Shown: in pieces, positions 45,801 to 59,412 of the stretch
Layout: each line of letters begins with the position of its first letter
Numbering within the stretch: position 1 is the first letter of the stretch
Source of the DNA: Halichoerus grypus
Taxonomy: Eukaryota > Chordata > Mammalia > Carnivora > Phocidae
Length of the DNA stretch: 64,000 nucleotides
Direction: 5' to 3'
Assembly (NCBI RefSeq): GCF_964656455.1
Contig: NC_135717.1
Location: 1,798,001-1,862,000, forward strand
Program-made: the position numbers and the translations under genes
Notes under the pieces: generated by a model
The model's input: the letters and a program-made list of their open reading frames with translations, nothing else
Database searches by the model: none
Told to the model about the DNA's origin: nothing

Positions 45801-47589
45801 GGAGAGGATGGAGTAAATGTTACGTCTGCTTCTGCCGCCTGCTTCCGTGGTTATTCTGGTAGAGCGACAGGGGCTCGGTCAGGGGCTCTGAGGGACTTGA
45901 CCTCAGAAACTCGGGTGAAGGCAGGGAATTTTCATGCTCGTCTTCAGCAAAAAGGAGGAACCTACGCTTGAAATCAGGCCTCACCTGTATTTTTAAAAGG
46001 GTAGCAGATCCTTTGCAAGCGAAAGCTCTCTGACCGTGTGATATTTCTGAGAAGGGAAATCGGTTAGAGAGGGTCTTCTACTTGAGACCCTACCTCAGGG
46101 CACAGTCACAGGAGCAGGACATTAGCCGCAGCTGTTCCCACAAGGTTATCAGTCATGGACATAAGGATGCGCTGTCCCAGGGATGGTGTGAGCACGAGTC
46201 TGTCCCGAGAATCTGTTCCCTGCCGTCAGCAAGGTGAGGCTTGGGTGGGATTGTCGTCATAGGCTTGGCTGGTCAGCTTCAGCTCCTGTGACCGTCCCCC
46301 TTGAGGCTGTGACTGACCCTGGGACCCTCACGTTTGGTGGTCCCGACTCCGTAGTGGTGTCCGTCTGGGCTAGTCCGGGAAGGTTCTTCCTAAACATCTG
46401 GTTCAGACTGATGTGCAGTTTTGGCTGTGACCCTGTAGTTGGTGGGAAGCGTGCAGTCATTCCGCGGTGTGTGGGCCTCAGGTGTGACCTTGTCTCCTTA
46501 ATCTGTAGCATTTGGTCCTCGAAGCCCTGTTCCCGAGCAGCTAGCCGCACACCGAAAAGTCCTCCCGCCAGCTTTCCTTCGAGTGTGGTGTCCTTGCTCT
46601 TCTGGCTTCCAGATGGCACGGAGGTTTGAGCCCGGGGCCTCTGAGTGCCCGCCTCACAGACTCGGGCTCCACGGGGCCAGAAACCACCCGCTTTCCCTTC
46701 TGTAAGTTCCCCTTTCTATAAAACAGTTGGCAGCAAAGATGTTTCAACTCAAGGAGTCCGGTTTTAGAGTCACTGAAGCACCATCACCGTGTTGGGGACT
46801 CCTGGGACACCTGCTCACCCCGTAGTTGGCCGTGGCACCACGAGCACGGGGCTTCAGGTCACCAGGCAGATGGGGTGGCTCTGCCTTCGGGGCACCTTGT
46901 GACCCTGCGGTGTGCGACGACAGCAGGGACCCCCAGCCCAAAGGCCTTCAAGGACAAGGCAGCAGGAGGTGAGGTGAGGTGAAGGCGGGCGTCCTGAGGA
47001 AGGCAGTGCTTGAGCGCAGCCTGAAGGATGGGGTGCGGCTTGGACGTCCGCGGTACGCGTTATGTCAGCACGGATGCGGGGCGTGTCCGGAGATGGGGGG
47101 GACTAACCGCTGGTGTTCCTCGCCAAGCGCCTCCTCCACGTGTCGTTCCACGTCCCCCCGGTCCTGTGCTCTGGTGAGGACCCTCGCGGCAGAGGTCAGT
47201 GAAGCCAGGATTTGGAGCTGGCGAGCTTCACCACCACCCCGGCATGCGGATGCGCTGTGAGTGTGGAGTCTGGCGGCCTTGGCTGTCAGGCCCAGGACCT
47301 GAGGTTTCACTGAGGCAGCAGCGAGCCGTGGTGGAGGTTTGGGGATGGAGGAACTTGGGTTCTTTGGGGCCAGTGTGCTCCTCCTCGGGGTGAGGAGTGG
47401 AGGGGCCAGGAGGCCCGTCAGCAGGCGACAGCAGCCACCCCGCTCTGAAGGGGCCTGTGCAGGGATAGAGGGGTGACGGTATTCCGGAGAGGTTCCCCCG
47501 AGCTGCCACTGTCCTTCTGGTGTGTGACGAAAGAGAAGTGGGGAGAAGTCAGCAGAGCACAACACTGACCTGGTAACATCCCCCCACCA

Positions 47590-48125
47590 ATAGTTTTATC
47601 GTGGTCAAGTACGCATAACATAAAATTTATCATCTTAGCCACTTCAGTGTCTGTTTCAGGGGCATTGAGGGCGTTCACACTGGTGTGCTCCAGAACTTCT
47701 CATCTCCCCAGAGTGAAACCCTGCGCCCATTCCTCCTCCCCCACCCCCCGGCGCCCACCCTCCTACTCGCTGTGTCTGTGACTCTGACGACTCCAGGGAC
47801 CTCATAGAGGTGGGATCCTACAGCGTCTGTCCCTTGGCCCCTCAGCATCATGTCCTCGAGGTCCGTCCCTCTGATAGCAGGTGTCAGCGCGTCCTTCCTT
47901 GTAAGGCCAAGGGGTGTTCCTTGGTGTGGATGGGCCACGTTGTGTGTGTTCGTCCATCAGTGAACACTTGAGCTGCTTCTCCCTCTTGGCTGTTGTGAGC
48001 AGCGTTGCCGTGAACGTGGGTGTGCAAATACCAGTTTGAGTTCACTGCTTTCAGTTCCTTTGGGTAAGTACTCGGAAGTGGATTGCTGAGTCATATCTGA
48101 CCTGGTCACTTTTTATAAACTGAAT
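47590..48125 (-). mobile_element. L1 3'-region fragment, antisense
   Basis: 'tcgtggtcaagtacgcataa', 'gagtgaaaccctgcgcccat', 'ctccagggacctcatagagg', 'gggtgtgcaaataccagttt' and 'gggtaagtactcggaagtgg' are reverse-complement L1M phrases. Confidence 0.85.
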
Positions 48126-51100
48126 CAGTGTGGGGAGACATGTAAACGACGTGTCACGGTGCTAGAGGTGAGTTGGGAGGATGTCCTGGGAAAACAAGAC
48201 AGTACTTGGGATCGTTTCAAATCTTTTTCACGTGTATTAAGTACACTGTGGGTTTCAGTCCTGTGCTGTAATTTTGAGTAACTGGTTTTCATCAAAATGG
48301 GCCGTAACGTTGAAATAACGGTTCTGAAACACCTCTTCAGCATGGCGCTTGGCATCTGCCTCTTGTGATAGTTTCTCAGTGAAATGTGTTTATTTCGAGA
48401 ATGTTCAGACAAATGTCAAAATTCACTGGGTGCTGGGCTCATTAAGGGCAGGGTCCACCTCTGCATTTCTTTATTCTCAGTTTCGCACATAATTATAGCG
48501 TAGGTCAGGTTCCGTGGGTGTCGGGGGCGTGTTTGCAGGGACTGTGGGAGCAGGTTCCTGCGGCATCCACCCACCTGTCCAGATTCCTGTGCCACCAGCT
48601 GGTTCCGACCTGGGGGCCACCTGGGGGACGACTCAGGATGTGATGGCAGAGAAGGTCCTCGTCGGCCATCGGCCTCCTCCTTCCACAGAGGGGGGGCCCC
48701 CACCTCGTCCCTTTCTGGGGTGCCTCTTATTCTTTGCCATTTCCCTGACCACAGGATTGCGTCCTGTAAAGAAATTAGGCTCCGTATGTGTTTCGTGTGA
48801 AGACACTATAAAAATTTTTTAAATGGATGTTGCAATTAGCTAATTTAACCGAATGATTCTGTAAAACTGGTTCTTTAACTCTACTGACCTCTCACCTGCA
48901 GCCGTTACCGACACATTGGCCCACTGTCCTAGTTACGCCGTGGGCTGTGGAGGATCCTCCGCATGTTGTCACCGAGCCCCCAGCACGGCCACCAGGGCAC
49001 TGTGCCTGTTCACAGTTGGGGAGAGGGATGTGGGACTCGCCCAACACCCGAGGCGCCTGAGTGAGTGTGTGCACGCGTGTACGTGTGAGAGAGACACCGT
49101 CAGTCCTCGTTCCTCTAAAAATGATGCACGTGTCCATGCATCGACGCAGAGTTCCCACTGCGGCTCCTAATGCACACTTACGGGGCCTTGCATTGCTTTC
49201 CCGCTCTGTTTCGAAGGATTTTCCACTACTAGAAAAATTTTAAGTCTTCTCAGCAAGGGTCGGGTTCTCGTTTCCTCTTCCCGGTGCAGTTAGTGTGTCC
49301 CTGGGCACCTGCCCCCGCGCTTCGGTACAGGTGGGGCTTCCACCTGGCTCTGCCGCCGGTGGGAGCAGTTAGAGGAATGCAGAGGAGCAGTGCGTGCCTC
49401 AGGGCGCCCCCCCCCCAGTGCAGGGCTGTCCCCAGCGGGTCAGCCGGTGGCATGCGGCGGGGAGCAGCAGGGGAGGCGTTCCCACCCCTGGGTGCGACAG
49501 GAGCCTGAGAGCGGGGGAGGCAGAAGCTGTGAGCAGCATGGCTGTCCCCTGCCTGTCCCGTGAAGCTCCGTTTCAGAGCACACGCGGAGCCCCCCCGTGT
49601 GGCCGGGACGCTGTCTTGTGCTTCTGTTTGCCCCCGAGTCTCTGCCCTCAGGCGTGGGCAGGGACAGCCCCGGCTGCAGACGGAGTCCGGCCTCCATGCG
49701 CCTGCACCTGGGGCAGGGCTCGGCCTGCCTTCACGGTCACTGGGGAGGGAGGGAGGGAGGGAGCGAAGGGGTGGCGCCCCTGAGCCTGGTTCCAAACCAG
49801 TGGGAGGGCTGCCATCGTCCTCTCTGGGTGTTTGTAAGGCGACTGCGGCTCCTGGAGGTGCTGTGACCGGCCCTGAGTGGGCTTAGAGCTCACTGCTTCT
49901 GACCTCCAGCACCTTCCAAGCACCGCAGGGTCTGTGGGGTCCAGAAGGGCAGCTTGCACTGTTCCTGGAGAAGTTAGCTGTCCCCCGTTTCAGAAAGGAA
50001 CGGTGTGTCTTCATTTCCTTCCTGTGCTCTCCTCTCCCCTGAAAGGTGCTGGGGCTCCCCTGCCCTCCTCCCGGAGAGGGTGAGGAGTGCTGTGTCCGTG
50101 CTCACCTCCCACAGCCATCTGCTGAGGCGGCCGGTGGGCATCAGGAACGGCCCAGCTGCCCTCCCCCTCCCCTGCCCTCATCCCAAGAGGGCTAGAGTCT
50201 GGAGTGGAGGACACAGGCGGGCTGGTCTGGCCCTGGAGGTTGGATGGCTCGTGGACACCCCCCGCCCCGCTCATGTGGGTCCGGGTGACGTGTGTTTGGT
50301 GATGTGCAGGTCCCCTTTCCCAGCGGGCCCTTCAGAGCTGTCCCGGGCACCACCTCGTCTGCGCTGCGAGGGGAGCTTAGCTCTGGACCAGCAGTGCGGG
50401 CCCGGTTTTGTAACACATAGCACCAGACGGGTTCCCGGTGGCCACACACACGTCCCCAGAGCCTTCTTCAGTTTCTCTGGGGGGAAGCTCGGTTTCTGGT
50501 GGGACTTTTCTCCTCCGTGTGTGCTCTCCTGGTAGACAGCTCCGGAGGGGGGGGGTGGTCTGTTCTCCTTGGTGGTCCTGCCCTGCCGGGAACAGGTTCC
50601 CAGATATCACACAGACCCCAGGGGGTCCGCTCACCCAAGCAAATTCTCCAGCGGTAAGTATTGCCCATTTATTTATAAACTACACATCCTTTTCTGCCCA
50701 CCCCATAAAACTGGGGTAGCATAGATGATCAATCTGAAACTGTTCAGATGAATGACCCCTTGTGCCTCTTGTTTTTGCCGACACACATTCTTCCTGGTCA
50801 AAGAGCCCATCTCTCTCCTTCCCTCTTAGCTGGGAGAGTTGGGCGGGCCGTCCCGCCCCACACCTGAGCTCTGGTGGGGTGTCCACGTGCTCGGTAGAGG
50901 CAGGCCTCCACCCCCATGTGGACCCATCAGGCCCAGGGCCCGCGGCTGGAAGTCTTCAGAGAGGGGCTTGGCCGGTGGTGGGACTCACGGGCTAGAGGAG
51001 CCGCACGGAGAGTCAGACCACACGGTGAGGGCTGGAGGCTGTGCGCACTGAAGCTCGGTCCACCTGCACCTCACCACACCGGTAGGTGTGGGGCCAACTC

Positions 51101-52489
51101 GCTTCCATTTCCCAAAGCTCCTTTGAGCTGGATCTCTGGCATTTAACGTATAGGACCCTGGCTCCAACACTGGGTAATCACTGTGTTGGCGTTAGCGCTG
51201 TGCCGTTAACAAAGAGAAGCCCTGTGACCGCTGAGCGTGTGGGTTACGATTCGTGTAGGTGTGAGCGATTCGCATGGTGGAACTTTATGTCTTCTTACTC
51301 CACCAAGACCCCGGGCCAAGAGGTCCCCTATTGGGATACCGGTTCAAACCAGCGGAGAGGTTAATGAGGGACGTGGGCTCTGTCTTCCCTCGAATCCTTT
51401 CTTCGTGCATCTGCAGAGGGAAGCTAATGGGGAACAGCACGGGTTTGAACTCATCTCTGTGCGTGTCCGCCGGTGCCCCTGACGCGTGCCGAGTGTCGGT
51501 CATCAGGCCTGCGGCAGAGGATTCCACCCGGCTGTGCTGGGCGCCATCCGGATGGCATTTGCTCGTGATGGTACTCTCACGCCTGTGTGTCACAGATCTG
51601 TGGGGTGACTTTGGGGGTGACGAATGAACCCAACCCGTCTGCCTGCCTGCTGCACTTGGTGGATTTTAGGTTGGAGCTTGAAGCCCTGCTTGGAGGCTGG
51701 CAGGCAGGTGGGGCCGTGAGCGTGTGTGTTTGCCCAGGTAGGGCCAAAACCTACGGCGCCCCTGGGGAGGGGACGTTTGACCCGAGCTCAGAGTGAGCCT
51801 GGGCGCCCGAAACTGTCTTGGCACTTAGGGGATTGGGCACCCTTAGGCTGGGTGTGGGTTGGAGGGGGCACAGTGCTGAGCTTTGCAGAAAAGGAAGCTT
51901 TGTTGGGGGCAGGAGGGGGTGCCAGCCCAGTTAGCAGGGGTGCCCACAGCAAAGGGGTCTGCAGGCTGGTCTGTGAGTCACCTTCTTATACTCCGAGCTT
52001 CCTTCTGTTTCCGTGTGGGACACATCATCACATGAGTAAAAAGGTTTCTGTACCCTCAAGACTCAAGAGAAGAACAACACTCCCCCAGGAGATCTGATAG
52101 AAGAAGCCATTTGATAAGGGTCTGGAAAGCGAGCTCCCTTCTGCATCTGGTTCTGGAAATTCTTGGGCTGGGGAGCCGAACGAGACTTCTGGTGCCTCCC
52201 GTTTCTGCATCCATGCACCATCACCACCTGACGAGCGGTAGTAAGTCTGTCGAAACGCACTCTGAAATTCTCGCATGAGCTCCGGGGACGTGTTGTCTGG
52301 GCACCTTCCCGAACGGCTGCCCTTTCCAGCGTCGGGGCAGTGTTCTGCTTATAATGTTTCAAAGAGCTTCAAAGCATGGGGGCCCGTGCTCGGCGAGTGC
52401 TCTGACCTGTCGGCAGAGATGACCGGGCCGCGCTCAGCTCAGGAATTCCCACAGGAGTGTCCCCAGAGGGCTTAACCCCCGTGTCGTTA

Positions 52490-52800
52490 AAGGGTCACCG
52501 GTACCTGCCCCTCCCTCTGTGTCTGGCTTCTTTCACTGAGCACCGGGTCCTCGAGCTCCTCCGTGTCGGAGCACGGGCCGGAGCTGCCTTCCTTTTTAAT
52601 ATTCCAGGGTGCGGATCTGTCCCGCTTTGTTTACCTGTCCATTCACCGGTGGACACGAGAGGCTGCACCTCTTGGCCGTGTGAGTAAGTCTGCTGTGGGC
52701 GCGGGGGTGCAAATGTCTCTTCAGGACCTGCTTGCGGACCTTTTGGGACCCGGGAGTGGGACTGCTGGGTCACGTGGTAATTCCAGATTTAATTATTTGC
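52490..52800 (-). mobile_element. L1 3'-region fragment, antisense, GC-shifted
   Basis: 'ctggcttctttcactgagca', 'ctcgagctcctccgtgtcgg', 'tgtttacctgtccattcacc' and 'gggagtgggactgctgggtc' keep the order of the other antisense L1 pieces. Confidence 0.65.
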
Positions 52801-54594
52801 ACAGTTGAACTTCAGTGCTTTGGATTGCCGGAAATGCTTACAGACGACGACACGTGAACGTAGCACACGGTCGGTGTTCCCAGGTGTGCTCCCGTAACCC
52901 TGCGTGCAGTTCCGGTAGTGAAGGCGGAGCTGTCCCCCCCGGCCCCTGGCACGCACTGTGCTGTGGCGGTCCCCGTGACCCCTGGTCCGGGTGGGCAGGG
53001 ACAGTGAGGGAGGCACGGGCCTCCAACCGCAGACCAGGGGCCACGCAGAGACCTTCCCCCCTCACCTGTCGCGTCACACGCGGTGCGTTCCTGCGGAGGA
53101 ATCGGCACCCTTGCTCCCCGGCTGCGCACAAGCCCCTTCTGACCCGCGGCTTGGGAGACCCGTCCTGGGTGACGCCGGCAGGCCGGCAGCACCAGCACCT
53201 CGGCCGTCTCCCGGTAAACGGGGAAGTCACTGCCCTCGAGAAAGCTCCACCAGCTGAAAACCATAAGCAGAGCCGTGGAACTCCGGACCCTCGACCCACC
53301 CCCGCCGCCGCCTCCAAGCCCAGGGCTCCCCCGCGCCCCGTGCGTTTCCAGGCGTTTCCCTGTGACCCTCGCGCCTCCTCTGCACCAGGAGCCAGGGCTG
53401 GTGGCGACAGGGACCTGCCCCCACGTGCGCGCACAGTGGTGCTTCACGGGGCCTGTCGGAGCACTGAGGGCGGGAAAGATGAGAAGTCAAGAGACCCCAG
53501 ACCCGAGCGTGGGGCGCAGTGTTCCAAAGAACTGTCTCTGCACCGTCCCCGCTTGCCCACCCGCGTCCTGTGGCCACCCTGTGCCCACTCGGACACAGGA
53601 AGGGGTTACGAGGCGCAGAAGAGCTGCGGCCTGGTCGCGGCAGATCCTGATGCGGGCTTTTGGGTGTGTTTCCCCACCCCCACTACTGGAGGATAGCAGT
53701 GTCGGGGGAGGGAGGAGTCAGGAGAGGGTGCTGGCCGAGGCCTGGGAGAGAGCAGCGGGATCCAAGGCGCCTCCAGGTGTGGACGCCGCTGTCTACCGCG
53801 TGGCATGTGTGTGGAACAGGTACTTCTGCGCACCCGGTTCAAACACCTGAGCTCCTTCCCCGGGGCTTTCCCAGCGGGAACCGCCATTGACAAAGCCCGG
53901 GGGCTCGAAAACAACCCGGATGAAACGTTTTTGCCCTTTCAGTTGGTTTTCTTCCAGAGTATCTTGCTTCCGGGAGGTTTCCAGAATACTTTGACTTCAG
54001 AACTTTGGGGCACAGATTCCCAAAATGGATTTGAAAGTGTCAGGTTTCCAAATATGTTGGCTTTGACAGTGGTCCGGGCTTCTAAAAGGTTTGGTTGAAA
54101 AATGTTTTGGTTCTAAAATGTTCCAAAACTGTGTCCCCGAGCACAGAGCACCCGCAGTGCTCCGGGAAGGGGCTGGGGTGGAGCGCTGGGTGAGGAGAGG
54201 AAGTGCGTCAGTCCCGGTGGGTGGACCAGGGCGGGCAGGGCCCTCCCTGCCTTGGGGGTCTGTGTGCTCGGTCCTCCATCAGGAGGTGGGGACTCGGCTC
54301 ACGTCTGGCTCGGGCGAGTGTGTGTGTCCTCAGAAACCAGTTCCTGCCCTTTCCCCCCTTCCGGCCCCACGGGACATTCTGCTGATGGGTCCTCGGCTCT
54401 TTCTGAGGGACCTCATTCATCCCGATCTCAGTCTGCACGCCTGGCTCCTGGGTTCTTGTCCACGGGCGTCGGACTCCAGGGAGAAGGCTGACGGGAGACT
54501 GACTATTCCTTTCAAGAAAGGAGACTTGTATGGGGAAAGGCGTATGAGTGGGAACTCGGGGCTTTGTGCAGAGTTCTTGTAAAGTCAGGGGCTG

Positions 54595-54705
54595 AGCCAG
54601 GACTATTGCCGTTGTCCAGATAGGAAAATCGAGGCCCAGAGAGGCTGCGTAACCTGCTCAGATCCCGTCATTACTCCAGGATTCACATGTTCTGACCCCA
54701 AACCC
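54595..54705 (-). repeat. MIR SINE relic
   Basis: 'tccagataggaaaatcgagg' and 'cccagagaggctgcgtaacc' are the reverse complement of the MIR core. Confidence 0.75.
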
Positions 54706-57365
54706 CTGCTTTTCCCAAACCTTTCAAAGGCCCCCTTAGGAGCCCTGCCTGCCATCAGGGCATTTGAACCAGGGCCCTCCCACGGCCCATCCGAGTCTGC
54801 ATGTGTCAGCCCCAGGGTCTGCGGTGCCAGGCCCAGCCTTTAGAGGAGCCAGCCTAGGCCCAGACCGTGTCTGAAAGGGACAGGCATGGCCTCGGGTGCC
54901 TTGGCGCTCAACACTGTTGACGGTGGAACATGGGGAGTTGGTGGGAAGGGCGCATAGCTGAGAGCCAGCCTCATGTCCTGGGGTGGAGTGATGTGGGCGA
55001 CCCAAAGTCTTGGCAGAGAGGCCCAGAGCAGAGAGGAGGAGAGAGGAAAAATCCAGCACTTAGGAAAAACATCGCCAGCTCAGGGCGTGGCTGGGATGCG
55101 AGCACCGTCACACCCGGGGAGCGGCCCCACCCTGGGCGCAGTGCCCGTCCAGGGAGCCAAGAAGATCGTGCCTGAAATGTGTCAATTGATTTTGGGGCCA
55201 CTTCCCGTCCAGCGGAGCTCATACCGCGTGGGCGCAGCCAGGGAGGGCTGGACATGCCTGTGTTCAGTGCTGCTGGGTCCTTGTCTGCCAGGGCGTCTGA
55301 GGCCCCTGCTGTAACTGGCCACGAGCTCCGCCCAGAAGCCTGTTCCGTGCCCCTCGAGGGAGGGGGCTCATGGACATAACCCAGAGGCATCTGTCCTCTA
55401 CAGAGAGATCTGCGGAGCATCAGCCCAGTGGGGTCGCGAATGCCCAGCTGCATCCTCCCGCATTCTTATATCTTCCCGGGCAGCGGGAGCCCCATGCCCA
55501 CAGCCCATGAGAAACCAGACAGCCCTGGCTCTCCTTCCCCGCCCTCCCCTCCCCTCCCCGAGCTGGGACTGCTTGCTGCCTGGCGGCTGAGACACACACG
55601 TGGTGGTGACCTGGCCTGGCCTGGAGATGGGCCCCGGTCCCGGACCATGAGTTCTAGGCTGAGCGCGGACAAGAAGGTCCCCACAGAACCCCCTGGCCCT
55701 GGCCTGACATGCTGGGGGTTTGGGGCTTGGTGCTGGGGCCCACCTCCCCAGGGACAGTGGCTCCTAGGGCCCCGCCGAGGGCCTGTCTGCCTTTGCGGTC
55801 TGCCAGCTTCCTGGCACGCTGTCCAGACGAGCTGGAAGGACCTGAACGTCACCTGGGATAGCAGTGGGGCGGTCGGCGGGCGTCAAGGTGGGTGCCACAT
55901 CTTCCCGTGGAACTGGATGTGGGCTCCTGTGGGCAGGGCTGTGCTCTCTGGGTCACTTGCCTCGGGCTGGTGTCAGCCCCACCTGGCCAGCTTCCCTCTT
56001 CTCTCTTGCCTGCCTGGCTCCTGAAGGCAGCCCGGGACCCCCACTCTGGATGGGTCGAAACCAAGGTGCAGATGGGGACAGACTTGCCAAGGTCGCAGCG
56101 AGGGCTGGAGCCAACCACCGGCCAGCCTCCCTCTACCTACTCCTGCCCTCAAGGTGCAGTGGTGCCCTGTGGTGCCCGCACCGCCCTGTGGTGACCGCCA
56201 TGGCTTCTCCTGAGCGTGTGCTGTCCTCTGGTGGGAGCACATGGGGGCTGCAGGGGACCAGGGGCAGAGGAAGGAGGCCAGCAGGAGGCCTCCTGCCCAG
56301 AGGGCCTAGCCCTTCACCCCACTGCACAGCTCCCACTATGCCAGGCCCACCTGTGCACAAGGCTGTCCGTGGCCCACCATCTGTGTGGCGGAGGCCGGGC
56401 TCACGCTGCACCAGCGCCCTGGGTGAGGCTAGCAGCCTCTTCGCGGCCTCCCCTTGCCACTTCTAACCCACCCTGTTCTGACAACACCTTCAGGCCGTAA
56501 AGGCCACGGGCTTTCTCTAAAGTCCCCTCCCTCTTGCATCTCCCCACCCACCTTCTCTCTTCCTGCGTGAACCCTGTCTGCTCCCACATGGGAACCGCAG
56601 AAGGTCCACGTGGGAGCACAGAGGTGGTTTTGCAGGACTTTCCTGAGAGGTGGCTGTTTCGGTGTACCCACTGCCCCCTCCACAGTCATCTGTCGAGAGA
56701 ATAAACACATTTAACATCTCTACCGGTGAAGGCAATATTTGTGTTGGAGGAGGTCTTGGTGTCACCACGGGGTCCACGGCGGCCTCGCCTTGCACACCCA
56801 CCATGGCAGGGGGCTCACTACCTCACTGCCCCTCCTTGGTCGGATAATTGGCCGTTTACAATCTCCGACGAATGTTGAGCCAGATCTGCCTCCTCCGAAG
56901 TTGGGAGCTGCACAGAACAAAGCGGTGGCCTCATCCACGTGAGATGCGTTTAGATCTTGGAAGACCATGCTGTGTCTTGTGTCCCTCAGTTTTCCCCCAA
57001 GAAAGACTCGCATGAAGCTGGCAAGAGTGGAAGTCAGAGCCTGGCCGCCAACCTGTCACTGCTTCAGGGGAATCAGCAACCCCGCCCCCACTTCCTGAAG
57101 AACTTTCTAGATGGGCAAACAAGAGGTGGCCTTTCTCTCGGGGGTCTGAGCCATCTGAATCTCTCAGCCAGTGGAGATGCTGAAGTCTGCTCTGCTCAGC
57201 ACACTGGTCATGTTTTGTGGAAATGTGTTCTGTCTTCTCCAAACACCTCGTGTATTATGTAAGAATTGGCCACTAGAAGCTGTTTTCCTAGCCTTTCCTG
57301 AGCCCTGTGCACTGGGAGGGTGTGAAGACAGCAGCTGGGTGTGCAGCCTGGCCACAAAACTCAGG

Positions 57366-57615
57366 AGTGTGTGTGTGCGTGCATGGATGTGCACATGAGT
57401 GTGTGCACACGTGTGCATGCATGCGTGTGTGCATGCATGCCTGTGTGCATGTGTGCGTGTGGGGGTGCGTGATGCATGTGTGTGTGCGCGTGCATGGTGT
57501 CTGCATGTGTGCACATGTGTGCGGGCGCGTGGGTGTGCGTGCATGTGTGAGCATGTGTGCACACGTGTGCGTGCATGATGCGTGTGTGCATGCGTGCCTG
57601 TGTGCATGTGTGTTT
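57366..57615. repeat. TG/CA-rich alternating tract, degenerate
   Basis: About 250 bases of TG interspersed with GCATGCATGC blocks. Unlike the 1.2-2.7 kb array there is no clear long unit. The alternating purine-pyrimidine pattern could adopt Z-DNA; frames on both strands are open for that reason. Confidence 0.85.
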
Positions 57616-57824
57616 ATGCTCCAGCCAGGCAGAGGGAGGAGCAGTTGGGGGACCACCTAGAAGTGCAGGAAAATGCAACCCCAGGTGCAGCTGTGCCTTC
57701 CATGGCTGCGGCCAGGGGAGCAGAGGGAGAGAGCAAGCAGATCCTGCCCTCAGGCACGGGATGGAGGCTTGGGGCAGACTGTGTGCCAAGGAGAGTGTGC
57801 AGCGGCGTGAAGAGGCACCCACAG

Positions 57825-58115
57825 AACGGGAGAAAATGCTTGCAGATCGTGGATCTTCAGGGAGGAGTATACGGAATGTACAGAGACCTGAAGCCCAAGA
57901 GAAGAACAACCCCTTTCAGAAATGGGCAGAGGACTGGAATGGACACCTGTCCAGAGAAGGCAGGAGCGGTCAGTAGGCACGAGGAAAGCTGCTCGACGTC
58001 GGCGGCTGGTCGGGGAACTGCAAACCAGACCACAGTGGGCCATACCCTGTCCCCCAGCAGGACGGCTGTGGTCAGACTGGCAGGCGCTGGTGAGAGTGTG
58101 CAGTCAGGCCCCTGG
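57825..58115 (+). mobile_element. L1 ORF2-end fragment, sense
   Basis: 'gagaagaacaacccctttca', 'gaaatgggcagaggactgga', 'atggacacctgtccagagaa' and 'ggggaactgcaaaccagacc' are typical of the end of L1 ORF2; decayed, with stops. Confidence 0.75.
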
Positions 58116-59084
58116 ACCCTGGGGCGCGTGGGCAGGCATGTCCGAGGGTGCTGAGCCCAGCAGCTTGGCGTCCAGGGCTTGGGGAGGTGGGCATCCTCTG
58201 AGGCGCAGCCCCTTGGTTGGGGAGGATGTTCATCTCTGGCTTTCCCCGTGCCCGGCCCCCTCTGAATCAAATGGGGGGCTCAGCTAGCGGGAGCAGGTCG
58301 GGGTGCCTGAAGGAGGGCCTTATCCACGCAGGCCTGTCTCTGGAAGCTTGAGGTGTGTGGGGCAGAGGGGGTCTCAGGGCTGCCCACCACCGGTCACGTT
58401 CTCCAGGACGGGGATGTTGTCACCAGGCTGGCCGTGCTCACATGTGGCGGGGACGTTGCCGTGTGTGATGAAGGACAGGTGTCACGGACGGGGCTGGAGC
58501 GGGGCCGGCGGGCACGGACCTCCTGCTCACGGAGGCCACGTGGCCTTGAGGGGTGCCCAGCCCCCCCGCTTCCCCTGACCTCAGCCCCTGCCCCTGCCCC
58601 ACAGGTTCAAAGCAGGCCCGTCTTCATCAACTGGTGACGTGGATCCAAGTTTGTTAAAAAAAACATTTTGTTTTTCGTGAAAAGGAGCACAGTAATGGAA
58701 CAGAATGCAAAATTACTATGAGTTTTTCAGAAGCTGGTAATGACGGGATTGGCCGCCCTTTGTCAAGGGTTACTGATCGAATCCTCCAGAGCCCTTTGAG
58801 CCATGTGGTGACTTAAAATTTGGGTGGGGGGAGAACTGCCTTAAAAAGCAAGAAGCAAGAGGTGGAATTAAATTTGATAATGTACTTGACCCAGTATATC
58901 CAAAATATTGTCATTCCAACTTGTGAGTCATCTCAGAACTATTTGTGGGATAGTTTATGTTTTGGGGGATTAGTGGTTTTTGTTCCCGGATGCATTTTAC
59001 ACTTGTAGCGTGTCCCCGGTAGGACCAGCATGTTCCACATGCTCGGTGGCCGCCATGATGGGCTGCAGGAGTCTGAGGAGTGGA

Positions 59085-59145
59085 GTCCGTAGCTATTCCC
59101 ATTTTATACACGAGGAGACTTGAGGCTCAAGGTCACACATGGAGG
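59085..59145 (-). repeat. MIR fragment
   Basis: 'attcccattttatacacgag' followed by 'gctcaaggtcacac' is the reverse complement of a MIR piece. Confidence 0.6.
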
Positions 59146-59397
59146 CCACCATGGAGCACCTGCTCCAGGATCTTCTCCCTTGCCAGGCCGGGGCCTTCCC
59201 GGGGACATTGTCCTGGTCCCTTTGATTTCCCTGGGAGTGACCCCCAGTGCTTCCACAGGGCCGATGCCCCCTCTCCCGTTGGCCACTGGGGATCGTGCAG
59301 CCTTGTGCACAAGGGAACATGAAGAGCAGGGGCCTCTGAATAGGGGGCCAGCAGCCCAGGCGGCCTGGAGCTGGGCCGGCCTGGTCCCCGGCACCTC

Positions 59398-59412
59398 CCA
59401 CCAGGGGGCAGC
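59398..59412 (+). promoter_or_regulatory. CTCF-type binding motif
   Basis: CCACCAGGGGGCAGC matches the CTCF core consensus throughout. It lies 14 kb downstream of the CHST12 coding exon. Occupancy cannot be judged from sequence. Confidence 0.5.

Noticed and set aside
52812..53850. Overlapping ORFs of 190-293 codons on both strands
   Set aside because: GC-rich composition gives open frames in several registers; no splice structure, domain or coding-like codon choice stands out.
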